From positions 22,692,119 to 22,756,118 of the forward strand of contig CM077648.1 in assembly GCA_039707465.1 (NCBI GenBank): a DNA stretch of 64,000 nucleotides. Direction: 5' to 3'. Each line of letters opens with the position of its first letter. The first letter of the stretch is position 1. The position numbers were made by a program, and so were the translations under genes. This stretch comes from Rhabdophis nuchalis. Its lineage: Eukaryota; Chordata; Lepidosauria; Squamata; Natricidae. A model generated the notes under the pieces. It saw nothing but the letters and a program-made list of their open reading frames with translations. It ran no database searches and was not told the origin of the DNA. This document shows positions 23,924 through 36,284 of this stretch, piece by piece.

Positions 23924-24171
23924 CAGGGGTGAAATTCAGTAGTTTCTGACAGGTTCTGCAGAACCAGTGACAGTTGTCCAGAACCGTCACTGGTTCTCAA
24001 TGTTGAGTAGTTTCGTCAATGGTTCGTCAATGTTGAGTAGTTTGGCAAATACCACCTCTGGCTGGCCCCAGAGTGGGGTGGGAATGGAGAATTTGCAATA
24101 TCCTTCCCCTGCCAAACCCACCAAGCCACGCCCACAGAACCCGTAGTAAAAAAAATTGAATTTCACCACTG
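23924..24171. mobile_element. hAT element (CAGTGGTGGGATTC family)
   Basis: Left end caggggtgaaattcagtag, right end gaatttcaccactg. Flanking gaagccac/aaagccac. The interior shares cccacagaacc and agtggggtggg with 14554-14733, in opposite orientation. Confidence 0.85.
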
Positions 24172-24989
24172 AAAGCCACACACTAATCATGATAGAACAA
24201 AAAATAAAAGCACATATATGCGAGCCACATGAAGAATTAAAACAGATTCAGCCTAACTGTAGAGCTATACATTCTATATATCAAACTGGAAGCTTATATA
24301 TGTTTTCTGAACACTATCAAAAAAACCTAATCAATATTACTTTTTCTGCATCTAGGACTTATGGATACTATTTCATTTTGAGAGTTAGGTCAGGAGTTAT
24401 AAATCGTGTTAGGAAAAAAACTCAAAAACATTAAGAAATAGCATTTTCTCCTGTAAAATGGATCGTGAAAATTCATTTTTTTAAAAAAAAAATAGCCTTC
24501 TTTTGTCCTCCTCCACTCTCTTTTTAAAAAATCCTACACATTCAGTGAATTGTATTTTAGATCTTTGCTGAATATAAGCAAAACAATTAAAATGAACCGT
24601 TGGGTAAATTAGGGCAACATCTAAACAGTTTTTTGATGAGGAGGAGGCGATGAAGTCTCACAAAATCAGAACTTGCAGAAAACTGGAGACTCTCAGCTGT
24701 CTGTTGTGAGGGAGCCAGAGATCAATGCATCTAGAGAATAAGCAGCTGGAGAGGAACAGCTGTTACGATCTAAGCATCCCCTGGATTAAGGAATGATAGC
24801 TAGTAAAGCTCATGGAATTAAGGCACAATGAATGGTTAATGGGCACATGTCTGCTTTGGAGGAACAGAATAAGGGAGGGGAGGTTGTAATCAAACCCTGA
24901 AAATACACTATAAGTGAATTTACTGCTTTTCTCAATATTCTCAATGTTCTTTATCTACCAGCTCTTTATCATGTGAACTGGTACCAGTT
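24172..24989. other. Intron sequence, no clear feature
   Basis: Part of 24690-24960 has LTR-like composition, but I could not find matching termini with a duplication, so it is left uncalled. Confidence 0.5.
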
Positions 24990-24997
24990 CCTTAGAT

Positions 24998-25288
24998 CCA
25001 TGATGGCGAATCTATGGCACGCATGCCAGAGGTGGCACACAGAGCACTCTCTGCTGGCATGCGTTCCGTTGCCCCAGGTCAGATCTCGTAGCTTTTCTTT
25101 TGCGAGCTTCTGTTTCCCTGCAAACGATGAAATAGAAGCTTGCGAAAGAAAAAGATCTTACCTTTTGCCGTACTGTTGGTGTTGTGATACCCTGCCTACC
25201 GGTAGTTGGTCTTCAGGTCTCTGCTGTGCATGTGCACAAGTCAGCACACAGTATGAGCACTTGGTGTCTAAAAGGTTCGCCATCACTG
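24998..25288. mobile_element. hAT element (GATGGCGAACC family)
   Basis: Left end ccatgatggcgaatctatgg, right end aggttcgccatcactg. Perfect 8-bp duplication ccttagat at 24990-24997 and 25289-25296. Confidence 0.92.
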
Positions 25289-25301
25289 CCTTAGATTAAC
25301 C

Positions 25302-25372
25302 CAGGGATCTGCAAAGTCGGCTCTTTTAAGACTGGTGGACTTCAACTCCCAGAATTCCCCAGCCAGCCCCTG
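25302..25372. mobile_element. Short palindromic-family hAT MITE, 71 bp
   Basis: Left end cagggatctgcaaagtcgg, interior acttcaactcccagaattcc, right end agcccctg. Duplication gattaacc/gactaacc. It keeps mainly the left arm of the palindrome and inserted 5 bp beyond the previous hAT element's duplication. Confidence 0.88.
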
Positions 25373-25465
25373 GACTAACCCTGCTACCGGAAGAACTCTG
25401 GATCTAAGTTACAAAGAATTATGCATTTGTAAGCTTTCATTTCATTAGTCTTTTGTATTTGTTGA

Positions 25466-25597
25466 TACATGCTGGCCACATGACCGTGGAAGCATCTTCA
25501 GACAATGCTGGCTCTTTCAGCTAGGAAACAGGGATGAGCACACACACACTCCAGAGTCGGACATGACTGGACAGGGGAAACCTTTAGCTTTACTTTT
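25466..25597 (+). mobile_element. Sauria SINE, 5'-truncated
   Basis: Only the 3' part is present: atgctggccacatgaccgtgg, gctggctctttcagc, gagtcggacatgactgg, ending aacctttagctttac. Confidence 0.88.
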
Positions 25598-25849
25598 TAT
25601 CTAGAGCAGCCACCTCTAGTTCTGCCACATCTACACAACCCATTCCCACAACTTTCACTGCCTGGCAGCGGCCAGCCCCAGCACCTTGCCAGATTCTCGT
25701 GCATCTTCCTCTATACCATACAATCACCCCAGGCCCAATGGGGCCACTTGCATAATATCCTCCCTTGCTTGGGCACGTTCAGGCTGCACGCTTGCCTTAC
25801 TTCCGTGCCAACCTGGTTACAAGCTGCCCTGGTCTCACTTTAGGATCTG

Positions 25850-25978
25850 TGATCCCCACTTAACAACAAGAATGGGGAATATTGGTTTGCCATTGCTAAG
25901 TGTTGCAGTCCTGTGACACTGTGTTGTACAACCTTATCATGTAGTGATGGAAATCATCATTACACGAGGACTACTTGT
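25850..25978. mobile_element. Tigger-like element, right end fragment
   Basis: gatccccacttaacaacaag, then tacacgaggactacttgta, matching the end of 39923-40306. Confidence 0.65.
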
Positions 25979-26557
25979 ATCCTACATTGCATTTAATTCT
26001 GTAGAAAGCTTGCATATTAATTTACATATGAGCACGGTAGAAGCTCTCTGGAATAGCCAAAGGTCTGTAGGGATTATAGCGGCATTCTAGGCTGCCCAGC
26101 TGATCTTGCTCACCTCCAGGGATATCACTGTAAACAAAGCGGGTGTTTGAATCCCCTTGGTTCAGCATGTCTAAAGAGACTGGGAGGTTCTAAGAGACTG
26201 GGAGCCTCTTGTTGATGGTTAACTAAGTCTTCCCAGGACAGCTGGGGATTATTAATATAAGACTCACTCCCCAAAGTTACCCTAGTTGCAACATCTTGGG
26301 ATTACTGAAAATGGTAGGGAGGAGGCAGATGACAGGTATAGAGCCAAGGCGCATGAATTCTAGAGCAAGACAAAGGCAGCATCAGGGATACAGCGCATAG
26401 GAAGCAATGGAGAGAGCCTGCAGACTTTCCACTACAACAATTGGAAGGAACACACCCATTAAGTTTCCCCTTGACTAAGATGGGAATAGATGAGATGTCA
26501 CAGTTGCAAATAAATCACTTCATTAAATCCTAATTAATTGTAGGTCACCGTGCTATT

Positions 26558-26582
26558 CTCCCCCCCCCCCCCCCCCCCCCCC
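26558..26582. repeat. Poly-C run
   Basis: About 23 consecutive C residues. Length could be an assembly artefact. Confidence 0.9.
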
Positions 26583-26873
26583 AGCATTTCATATCCAAAG
26601 AATAGCTTCAATAAGTCTTACATTATTAGATAAATAGAGCAAGCATCGCTTTATCGGGCAAGATTCATTTATGAGCTTGTGCTGAAAAAAAATTCCTGAC
26701 CTAAGATGTAAAGGATCCTAATTAATCAATGCAAATATACTACCATTCCTTCACCTCTCAATTTATTGTAGAGCAAAGATCTTTCTGCACACAACAAAGA
26801 CCTTTCTGTTCCGCTCAAAATTAGCTAAAAAGCACCAACATAAAATGGAGAATAAATTGCATATAAGGCTATA

Positions 26874-27120
26874 CTGTATTTTTTGAGTATAAGATGCACC
26901 TTTTTCTTTCAAAAAAGAGGCTGAAAATCTGGGTGCATCTTATACACTGAATACAGCATTTTTGGCTTCTCGAAACCCCACCCCTTCACCAAAATGGCCG
27001 TGGAGAGCCTGTAGGCGGCTTCCAGAGTGTTTCTGAGGTCTGAGGAAGACAGAAATGAGCAAAAATTTGGCCCTTTTTTGCTTGTTTCTCACCACCCCCC
27101 AGGAGCACAAAAAAAGCAGG
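26874..27120. mobile_element. TA-flanked TIR element, copy B (left part)
   Basis: Starts ctgtattttttgagtataag after TA and continues with the family modules gaggctgaaaatctgggtgc and aaaatggccgtg. The right terminus is missing; the sequence passes into a hAT fragment. Confidence 0.78.
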
Positions 27121-27263
27121 CCCTCTTTTTGACACAAAATGTGTCGGTGGGAGGCACACACACACATGCACGGTGGAGCTGGGCTGGGGTGATGGCTGGC
27201 GTGGCCGCAGAGAGGGCTCTGCATGCCACCTGTGGCATGCATGCCATAGGTTCGCCATCATGG
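27121..27263. mobile_element. hAT fragment (GATGGCGAACC family), right end
   Basis: gcatgccataggttcgccatc marks the right end. The left end is absent. Confidence 0.7.
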
Positions 27264-27273
27264 CCCTATACCA

Positions 27274-27331
27274 AGGGTGTTAAATTCAAGACCCAGTGGG
27301 CATTCACCACCAAAAAGGTTAACCACCCCTG
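27274..27331. mobile_element. hAT fragment (CAGGGGTGTCAAACTC family)
   Basis: Ends caagggtgttaaattcaag and ccacccctg. Only 58 bp, so heavily internally deleted. Confidence 0.6.
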
Positions 27332-27333
27332 AT

Positions 27334-27398
27334 ATAGGGTCTCCTGCTTGAGGAGGGGAACTAGAAGACATCCAAGATCCCTTCTAGCTCTATTCTGA
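27334..27398 (+). mobile_element. CR1 3' end fragment
   Basis: gggtctcctgcttgaggagg, aactagaagacatccaagatc and ttctagctctattctg are the sense-strand CR1 terminal segment. Confidence 0.8.
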
Positions 27399-27626
27399 CT
27401 AAAGATTAAAGTGAAAGTCTCTGTTCTTATCTCTGCCCTTTGGACCCTGCTCTCCAAATCAAGAGTAAGGATCCTACCTACCCTTTCTGATAATTTCATA
27501 GTGTGACAGGAATGTCTACTATAGCATGACCAACAATAGGACACTGGGGTGCAGACCCCAACCCCTCAAAGGCTGCTTACCTCTACCGTAATATAGGAGA
27601 CATCCTGCTGCAGTTTGTGCAATATA

Positions 27627-28143
27627 CCGTATTTTTCAGAGTATAAGACGCATGTTTTTCCCTCAAAAAAGAGGCTGAAAATCTGGGTGTGTCCTATACA
27701 CTGAATACAGCATTTTTTTGCCTCCAGAGACTCCGCCCCTTCACCAAAATGGCCGTGCATTTAGGAGGCTTTCAGAGAGCTTGTGGTGGCTGGGGAGAGC
27801 AGAAATGAGTGAAAAATGGCTCATTTTGTGCTCCTCCCCAGCCCCCAGCAACACTCTATAAGCTTCCTAAAGGCTATCCATGCCCTTTTTTTGACAAAAA
27901 ATGGGCCCATTTTTGCAAAAAATGAGTTTTTTGCCCCTCCCACCCCCCAGGACCACTCTACAAGCCTCCTAAAGGCTATTCATGCCCCCCCTTTTTTTGA
28001 AAAAAAGACCTGGCCCGTTTTCATGAAAAAGGAGCCTTTTTTGGGAAGTTTGCAGAGTGCAAAAACTTTTTTTTCTAAATTTTCCTCTTCAAAACCTTGC
28101 TGCATCTTATATTCTGGTGTGTCTTATACTCCTAAAAATAAGG
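27627..28143. mobile_element. TA-flanked TIR element, copy C, next to exon 2
   Basis: Left end ccgtatttttcagagtataa after TA (27625-27626), right end cctaaaaataagg before TA (28144-28145). Two to three internal units of about 110 bp carry actctataagc(ct), aaaggctatncatgcc and ttttgcaaaaaa. It ends 114 bp from the PPP3CA exon 2 donor side. Confidence 0.87.
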
Positions 28144-28246
28144 TAACTTGTAGTGAAGCAACATTTTGGTAATGGCTTATTATGCCCTAAACCAAACATT
28201 TTATAATTATGATAGAGGAGATTTCCTGTTACCGCTTCAGTGTTTA

Positions 28247-28657
<411 letters not shown>

Positions 28658-28744
28658 CTAATTTCCCCACCCCAACGCAAAATATCAAGCATTGTTTGTT
28701 TGGATTTTATAAACGATGAACATTTCATCTGAATATTGTTTATA

Positions 28745-28840
28745 AAAGAGGAAGAGGAAGAAGAAGAAGAAGAGGGAGACGAGGAAGAGCAGAAGAAGAG
28801 GAGGAGGAAGAGGAGGGAGGAGGAGGAGGGTGGGGATAAG
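28745..28840. repeat. Homopurine GAA/GAG tract upstream of exon 2
   Basis: The plus strand is almost purely A and G for about 95 bp (mixed gaa, gag and gga units). In the PPP3CA sense it is a C/T tract ending about 290 bp upstream of the exon 2 acceptor. The blocks are imperfect, not a clean microsatellite. Confidence 0.9.
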
Positions 28841-29513
28841 TGTGAGATGCTGGATTAATGATGGTATGGTTGATAATAGATAAGAGTCATATGGCATTTC
28901 ACTGAACAGCCTCATGGTCCCAATTAGAATTTTCCTAAAGGAAAACTACCTGTTCTGTTCTTTCTATGCCTATAAGACTTACAACAGGATGTTTCCACCT
29001 ACAGGGGTTATTGGATACACCCTGTCAATCATACAGAGCTACTTTCAAAACAGCACTGATGCATTACAAGTAGGTAAAATCAATCAATCAAACAAACAAA
29101 CAAGAAACCAAAACCCGAATCAAAACCAAACCGCTGTACAACTTTGGAAAAGCAGCCTTTTCTTTTCCTTGGCATTCGAGATCAAGTGAAACAAAACATT
29201 CTATGAAATAAAGCTGCAGCCTTTTGGCTTTTTGGCCGCTAATCCTAGATAATCACAAACGGAAAACATAACAAAACCACAAGCCATGCTTCATCAGCTG
29301 ATCAGACCTGCAAACTGGGTGACTAAAACAGCAACCAACATTACAGCATTCACCTTCCAGCATCATTTTTAGGGAAAACTAAAAGGTGAATAGACTTGTG
29401 GAAGGAGGCAGAAGGAGATCCCACCCATGTCATTATCTCCTTAAAGAAGCTGCAGCTTTTTAGAATAACCACCAATTGTCACAAAAAGAAATTTGAGGTA
29501 AAAGAGACACCAG
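28841..29513. other. Intron sequence, nothing recognised
   Basis: No repeat signature identified. Confidence 0.55.
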
Positions 29514-29526
29514 CAGTATACTCATA

Positions 29527-29863
29527 AGGTAAAGGTAAGGGTGCTAGTCATTCCCGACTCTAGGGGGCGGTGTTCATCTCCATTTCAAAGCCGAAGAGCC
29601 AGGGCTATCCAAAGATGTCTCCATGGTCATGTGGCCAGCATGACTAAACACAGAAGGTACATGAAACACTGTTACCTTCCCACCAAAGTGGTCCCTATTT
29701 TTCTACTTGCATTTTCTACGTGCTTTAGAACTGCTAGGTTGGCAGAAGCTGGGACAAATAACGGGAGCTCACTCCGTTATGCGGCACTAGGGATTTGAAC
29801 AGCTGAACTGCCGACCTTCTGATTGACAAGCTCAGCATCTTCGCCACTGAGCCAGCGCTTCCT
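29527..29863 (-). mobile_element. Sauria-type SINE, full length
   Basis: Tail aaggtaaaggtaagg on the left, tRNA-like head (ccactgagccagcg) on the right. Perfect 13-bp duplication cagtatactcata at 29514-29526 and 29864-29876. Confidence 0.95.
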
Positions 29864-30004
29864 CAGTATACTCATATCTACTCCCAAAAAATCGTGTTGC
29901 CCTCATTTGAAAAATGCATATTGGATGCCATCTGAAGCTGTCAAAAATATTTTAAAAATAATCTCTTTGACTGATATTTTGACAAATTAGTCCATTGGTT
30001 ACAG

Positions 30005-30139
30005 CAGGGGTGTCAAATGCATGTCATCACAGCGGTGTCATATGACATGTCGGGACTTTCCCCCCTTCATTAAACCGGGTGTGGGCGTGGCCAGCGCATG
30101 ACGCATCCAGCCCAAGGTCCGGGAGTTTGACAGCCCAGG
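30005..30139. mobile_element. hAT element (CAGGGGTGTCAAACTC family), short
   Basis: Left end caggggtgtcaaatgcatg, interior ttccccccttcattaaac and tgggcgtggcc, right end gagtttgacagccc. Closely related to 40996-41130. Confidence 0.8.
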
Positions 30140-31225
30140 GTTCATTAAGCACTACTGCATCTATTCTTTGGGCCATAAGATGAAAAGGAGAGAAGCAAAG
30201 AGCTTGCTCTGAATTTTCATTTTTTAATATAGTTAGAACATTTATAATATTTGTGGTTTTGTTACAATAAAACTGAAATGTCACATTCTAAACTCAAAAA
30301 TAAAAATGACTTTTTTGTACACATTGCTATTATGGATATATGAACGTGCCATCTGATATTTCAGATGATGCTAAAAAAATGTTTAAGGTACTGTCACGTA
30401 GTAGAGATAAGCTTTGCAAACCTCATCTAATACTATATATTTTTTACTTTCTTGCCTCCAGATTAAAGAGGGAGGATCCGGTCAGTTTCAAGGATCAACA
30501 GGAAGGTTATCCCAGCTTAACCCCTTTTTCCCATACTGCTAAATTGGAGTGGCATTAGAAACTATCTTGCCAGCTGCAGGGTAATTAATTATATTGATTT
30601 AAACAGCTGCTGCTGTGGATACTTCAGATTATAGAAAAAATGAATGAAAATGTCTGAGGAGGACTGAGAATTAGTACATCAACAGTTTACACAGTCCTAT
30701 ATAATTTATTCATCTCACAGTATACTGCAATCTCTTAATCAAGGAATACCTGAATTTGTAAATATTAAAGTGTATCTTCTTGGTCCCATTGAAAGCTGAA
30801 CACGCATGACCTAAACTATAGAAGGAATGATGGGAATTGTATGGAAAATACTGTCTAAAGGAATTATTTTACATGCGGATTTCCTCGTCATACGCAGTGA
30901 GGAATTTAAACTACAAATACCAGAGAACTTAAAAAAATTCTCTCCAAACGATGCTGATCTGGTCATTCTCTGGGATGTCTAGTGGTTTTCCATAAGTTAC
31001 CCACGAAGCCATAATGGCTAATAATATGATATTATTCTTAGACGTGGACCTTCCCCCAAACAGTTCTGTTTTTTGACATATTACGCCTTCAATAATATGA
31101 CCTGCTTCTTGGATGAAGACTTAACTTCCCAAAATTGCTAGACCATTCCCAAAATGACCAGATCAGAAATGTCTAAAGAAGAAATGGAACATTTCAGGGG
31201 TGTTCTGGAACACTGTATCTCATGG
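30140..31225. other. Intron sequence, nothing recognised
   Basis: AT-rich; no feature supported. Confidence 0.55.
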
Positions 31226-31233
31226 AATAGTAT

Positions 31234-31548
31234 CAGTGGAATCCTACCGGTTTAACAACTGGAGTTCGTTGTTAACAAACTCACTTCACTCGCGCACGCA
31301 CCTGACGTACACAGCACGCACGTGCGCAGTTTTGAGAAAAAGCACCTTCGCCATTACTGCTGGGGAGGAAATCAGCTGAGATGCTGCAATCCACTCTGCT
31401 GCACGACTCAGCTGAGAAGATACAGGTGAGTAAAGCGCAGGGCAGGGCAGGCCCACTTCATAATTGGAGGGAACTAGCTCGTTCCCATATGATAGTCAGA
31501 GCTACTGGTTCACCCAAACCAGTCTGAACCCTTAGAATCCCACCCCTG
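31234..31548. mobile_element. hAT element (CAGTGGTGGGATTC family)
   Basis: Left end cagtggaatcctaccggtt, right end agaatcccacccctg. Perfect 8-bp duplication aatagtat at 31226-31233 and 31549-31556. Confidence 0.93.
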
Positions 31549-31894
31549 AATAGTATGACCTTTGATACTATATACCTAATGAATGATTTTTGATTGAGTT
31601 TCATTCTTCCCATAAATGGCATGATCTTAACAATATTATATGGCACAGCTATTAAAATCACTAGATGGGCTAAGGAAGAAGTTGTGCAAGGAAGGTATTT
31701 CATAAATGTATTCATAAAAATATATGCACATTGAAATATAGCATCCAACAAGTAAAAGGGGGGAAAGTTTAATAGTCAATCTGGTGTCTTCAGTAGGCTG
31801 AGCAGTTACACCTCCCTCACTCGTTCTTTCTCATTCAAAGGGGTCTTGTAACTAAACTACTTTCAATCTTTCTAAAGTTGTCTCATGGTGTATG

Positions 31895-32355
31895 TTATAA
31901 TAATAATAATAATAATAATAAATTTTAATTTGTAGACCGCTCCCTCTCCCCATAGGGACTTGGGGCGGTGCACAGGAAGAATAAAAACAACAAATATACA
32001 AACATATTTAAAAACAAATTAAACCTATGCCTGTGCTAAAAATCCCCATTAAAACTAAGCTAAGCTAAAATAACATTCCCAATAAATTAATAAACCCCAT
32101 AGACAGAGAGGCTACCCTAGGCCGGCCAAGCAGAAAAAGTGTGTTTTTAATTTTAGACGGAAGGAGCGGAGGTCTGTGGTCGTTCTAATGTCGGGGGGAA
32201 GGTCGTTCCAGAGGGCTGGGCCCGCCACAGAGAGAGCCCTTCCCCTGGGCACCGCCCGCTGACAAAGTCTAGTGGACGGCACCCGGAGAAGTCCCTCTCT
32301 GTGGGAGCGAATCGGCCGTGAGGATGTATGAGGCAGGATCCGATCCCGCAGATAG
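31895..32355 (-). mobile_element. CR1/L2-like LINE 3' end
   Basis: (TAA)n tail on the left, then gaccgctccctctccccat and, to the right, the antisense of the conserved C-terminal coding segment (ccgccacagagagagccc, tggacggcacccggagaa). 5'-truncated. Confidence 0.92.
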
Positions 32356-32363
32356 ATGCTGAT

Positions 32364-32585
32364 CAGTGGTGGAATGCAACTGGTTTAACAACTGGTTCGG
32401 TGAGCGTCTGCTTTGCTTCTATGTCAAACAGCTGACGTGCAGCAATCCGCTGTGAGACACGAATCAGCTGAGCTAAAAAACAGGGAAATATAGGGCAGGA
32501 AAGGGCAGGGGCGGGTGGGCAGGGCCAACTGCTCACTGGAACTACCAGTTCGTTCAAATGGTTCCAAGCCGGCTGAATCCCACTG
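32364..32585. mobile_element. hAT element (CAGTGGTGGGATTC family)
   Basis: Left end cagtggtggaatgcaactgg, right end gctgaatcccactg. A 6-bp gctgat is found on both sides, but not a clean 8-bp duplication. Confidence 0.82.
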
Positions 32586-33161
32586 CTGATGTTGATCTAT
32601 GGCTGTGATAAAGATTGACTTGACTTGATTCTCTCATAATGTAGGGTGGGCTTCTCCAACATGGTGTGTCTCTCTTCAAATGCCAAAATCTCTCACCAGC
32701 TCCAGAATGATAGGAATATGTGTAACAGGAAAAACATCACCAATATCCTCTGCCACCTTGCAGCAATAAACTCAAAAAGCTCAAAGAAATTCTCCAGCAT
32801 CCTAAAAGTGAAGTTGAAAAAAGCATCATTTGCAGAGGAATAAAAGTGTCAGAAACTGGAAGTCAATCGCATGAACTTATGTGTTTTTTTTTTACAAAGA
32901 TGTTCACAAGGGAGTCCATATTATTTATAAAGTTATGCAATATGTCAGCCGTTAGTCTAAGTGCTATTGCCTTTCTCCTAAAGGTATTTATTATATAGTG
33001 AGTAATATGTACTTCGGAATATCTGCCTGTATCCAGAACATCAGTTTGCTTTATTCTGAGAGATTCTTTCTAATCCAAAACCTAAACAGGCAACGTCTAT
33101 GGGAAATACCAGCTTTTCACAATTCCCACTTATGATCTTGAAGATGATTGTGTGTTTATTC

Positions 33162-33397
33162 CAGTGGTGGGTTGCAGGTAGTACGCCCCGGTATGGGCGT
33201 ACCAGTGCCTGCCTGGAGCACAGGGTACCATTCGGGTATGGTGCTCCAGAGGGCCTACCCACCTGCCTGCGCTCCTTACCTTTCCTTAAACTCTTTGGCG
33301 CTTTCACACACGGCGCATACAGCACATATGTGACGCTCCGCTAAACAGCTTGAGGCTCGCGGAGGCTCGCGGAGGCGGGATCCGGAACCCACCACTG
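33162..33397. mobile_element. hAT element (CAGTGGTGGGATTC family)
   Basis: Left end cagtggtgggttgcaggt, right end ccggaacccaccactg. Duplication gtttattc/gtttcttc. A gaggctcgcg unit is repeated near the right end. Confidence 0.9.
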
Positions 33398-33405
33398 GTT
33401 TCTTC

Positions 33406-34103
33406 TAAGCAATATTTAGGAGTGAAAGGAGGACACAATTTTGGTAGAGAATGGAACTGGGCTTTCAACAAGTTAGGAAACTCGAAAGCAGAAAAAGCAA
33501 TTTCCAGGCAAAAGGTCACTCTTGTAAATCTTGGCTTGCTTCATAATTTTCTGCTAATCGTTTCCTAAAAACTATTGACAAAAAAATACAATTGTTCAAT
33601 GCAAAGAGAAATGGTTCTTCTTTTGGTTTAGTGCTGATGGTGCCAGCAATATCAATGTTCTCAGCATAGCTTTGGGAATAAAGTTCTTAATTAATCAGCC
33701 GCTGCAGTGCCAGCAGAGGGGAACCAGAGCACCAATCTTGGCTGGTGTGCTATTGTGTTCTCCAACTTCCTGACATTTTAACAATTATAGTCTAGCTTCT
33801 ATTAAGCTCCCACTACAAAGAAGGGCAATCCTTTTTCTTTTCATGAATATATATACAAATGATTCAGAAGTATATAGTCAAATCCGATTATTCAAGTACA
33901 CGGGTGCAGTGCTAAATACTGCATTTCATTATTGTCTACTCTGGCCATTTTAAATATGCCAGCGGGGGTGAAGAGCACTATCATTCCACAACATCTAGAG
34001 GGCACAAATTAGGAAAAGCAGAATTAGCCAAACTATATTGACACAAGACAAAGAAAGCTTTAGTCTCTTTCATCCTCATTCTCATCATGTCCTTTTCTCC
34101 AAC
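33406..34103. other. Intron sequence, nothing recognised
   Basis: No feature supported. Confidence 0.55.
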
Positions 34104-34351
34104 AGGCCGGCCTGGCCTAACTCTACCTAGCCTTTAGCCTGACATCAAATTGTTTTAATTGGTTTTTAAGGGTAATAGTTTTAATTTATTGTAAATTTTA
34201 GCACAGGGTTAATAATTTAATTTGATTTTAAATTTTGTATATTGTCTTGTTTTTATATGCTTTTTAAATTTCCTGTGCACCGCCCCGAATCCCTTTTTGG
34301 GAAAGGGAGTGGTATATAAATTAAATAAATCTAATCTAATCTAATCTAATC
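34104..34351 (+). mobile_element. CR1/L2-like LINE 3' end
   Basis: caggccggcctggcctaac, then cctgtgcaccgccccgaatc and gtggtatataaattaaataa, with a (CTAAT)n tail of about four units. Confidence 0.9.
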
Positions 34352-35196
34352 TTCACCAATTCTGTCTGCTCCAATTCTATAGTATTTTTCCATAATTAAA
34401 AAATTAGTATGAGTTGCACCCCCATTCTCTCCCCAAACATAATATTAGAAGAAATTAAATATAATTTAATTATATAATATATAACCCCCATTATCTATTT
34501 AACACCAGAGACAATTTTTATGTAGACTGAACACAATTAAAATCATTCTTAAAAAACCAAGCACAAATACGTCACGAAACTGGAGGTGGGCTAAAAAAAC
34601 ATCAGTATCAAAGTCTGAAATCCATTTTGCTCATGAGGACTTTGTCCTTTTAAATTGTTTTCACTTTCTTGATTTGATTTACAAAATATGAAAACTGCAA
34701 CTACTTTTCCTATTATTTCACCCATACTCTTTTTTTTAAAAGTCAACTATAAATCAGCCATAAATTGTTTTGTTTTTGTTTAACTTAAGAAATAATTATA
34801 TTTAATTCTCATTTAATTGTAGAACTGGGGAGAAGAACTGAAGAATATTTAGCATTTTTCAAGCTGAAGAATTCTAACAAGCAATCTGGGTTTAGGCAGA
34901 ATGTTTGAGTCCTTAAAAAAATTAAACATGTTTCATAAACTGAATATACATTAGAAATGACTACATATTCAGACTTTGGCTATTTAATACACATTTTGCA
35001 GCTGCAGTAATTCGTTCAAAGTAAAAAAGAAAGTAAAGCCGAGGTGACCATCGCTCACCCATTGCATGGTGGTAATACTGTTTATTTTGAACATATGCAT
35101 GGGGTATTTAACTGCTTTTTATTTGGTTTTAATAGTAGAAGGGTGTGGTTGTTGTGTTTTAATGATATACAATGACCAGAGTCACATGAAAGTGAA
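34352..35196. other. Intron sequence, nothing recognised
   Basis: Strongly AT-rich; no feature supported. Confidence 0.55.
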
Positions 35197-35470
35197 GACC
35201 TTCCCCCTGAAATTAGAACAACCACGGACCTCCGCTCCCTCCGTCAAAAACTAAAAACTCATTTCTTCTGCCTGGCCGGCTTGGGGAAATTGAACTGTTT
35301 TATTAGGGACTTTTTGGGGTCTAGTTTTAGTCAGCTTGGGATTTTAGCGCAGGGTCTAGTTTAATCTATTTTAATTGTATTTATGCTTGTTGGTTTTATG
35401 TATGTATTTTTAAACTCCCTGTGCACCGCCTAGAGTCCCTTCGGGGAGAGAGAGCGGTTTTATAAATTAA
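35197..35470 (+). mobile_element. CR1/L2-like LINE 3' end
   Basis: ttagaacaaccacggacctc encodes the conserved LR-T-DLR-type C-terminus, followed by cctgtgcaccgcctagagtc and gcggttttataaattaaaat. The tail has grown into the adjoining triplet array. Confidence 0.9.
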
Positions 35471-35619
<149 letters not shown>

Positions 35620-36105
35620 GTGGATGGCCAAACATTTCCATAGAGCAATAGAAATCTATTTAAACAGAAATTATTACAATGGGTCTTTAATAAAGCATGT
35701 AATTCATACCATCACCAAAAGAGGGCACTAAGGATTCTTATTAAATGCACAGCCATAGTCCACTCTTTGGGCATAGCTTCTTTTCTAAGTGAAAACTCTT
35801 AAAATGTACAATTTCTTGATGGACCGCAACCTTTTCTTAATTACAGAAGGAAAAAACACCTCGAAGATGTGACTTGTTGCTACTGTTTTCGTAGGCTAGA
35901 TTCCAGTTTATAAAATGCACATAGTTTCAATCATTATTTAAAGGCCTTCACTCTCTTACATGCACGAATCAAGAGCCATAGAAGGAGAATCGGATGCAAA
36001 TGACAATGGAATGAAAATGTTTATTCCTCAATAAAGCAAAAACAAGTAAGGAGACCCTTTGATTAAGTCAATTGAATTCTGTTATTTGTTCATTTACCTG
36101 TTTAG

Positions 36106-36173
36106 CATGGGCTGGCTGGGGAATTCTGGGAGTTGAAGTCCACCAGTCTTAAAAGAGCCAACTTTGCAGACCG
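36106..36173. mobile_element. Half of a palindromic hAT MITE
   Basis: gggctggctggggaattctg, ttgaagtccaccagtctta and agccaactttgcagacc: the right arm only, resembling the mirror of 25302-25372. Confidence 0.7.
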
Positions 36174-36284
36174 CTGTAGTTATGTTATGTTATTTGCCAT
36201 TTATGTTATTCAGAAGAAATGTGACGCAAACTAAAATAAGTTTTACTAAAGAACTGTCATAATTCATTAATAGAATCTAGGGTT

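Noticed and set aside
24690..24960. Possible third LTR
   Set aside because: LTR-like composition only; I found no TG/CA ends with a matching target duplication.
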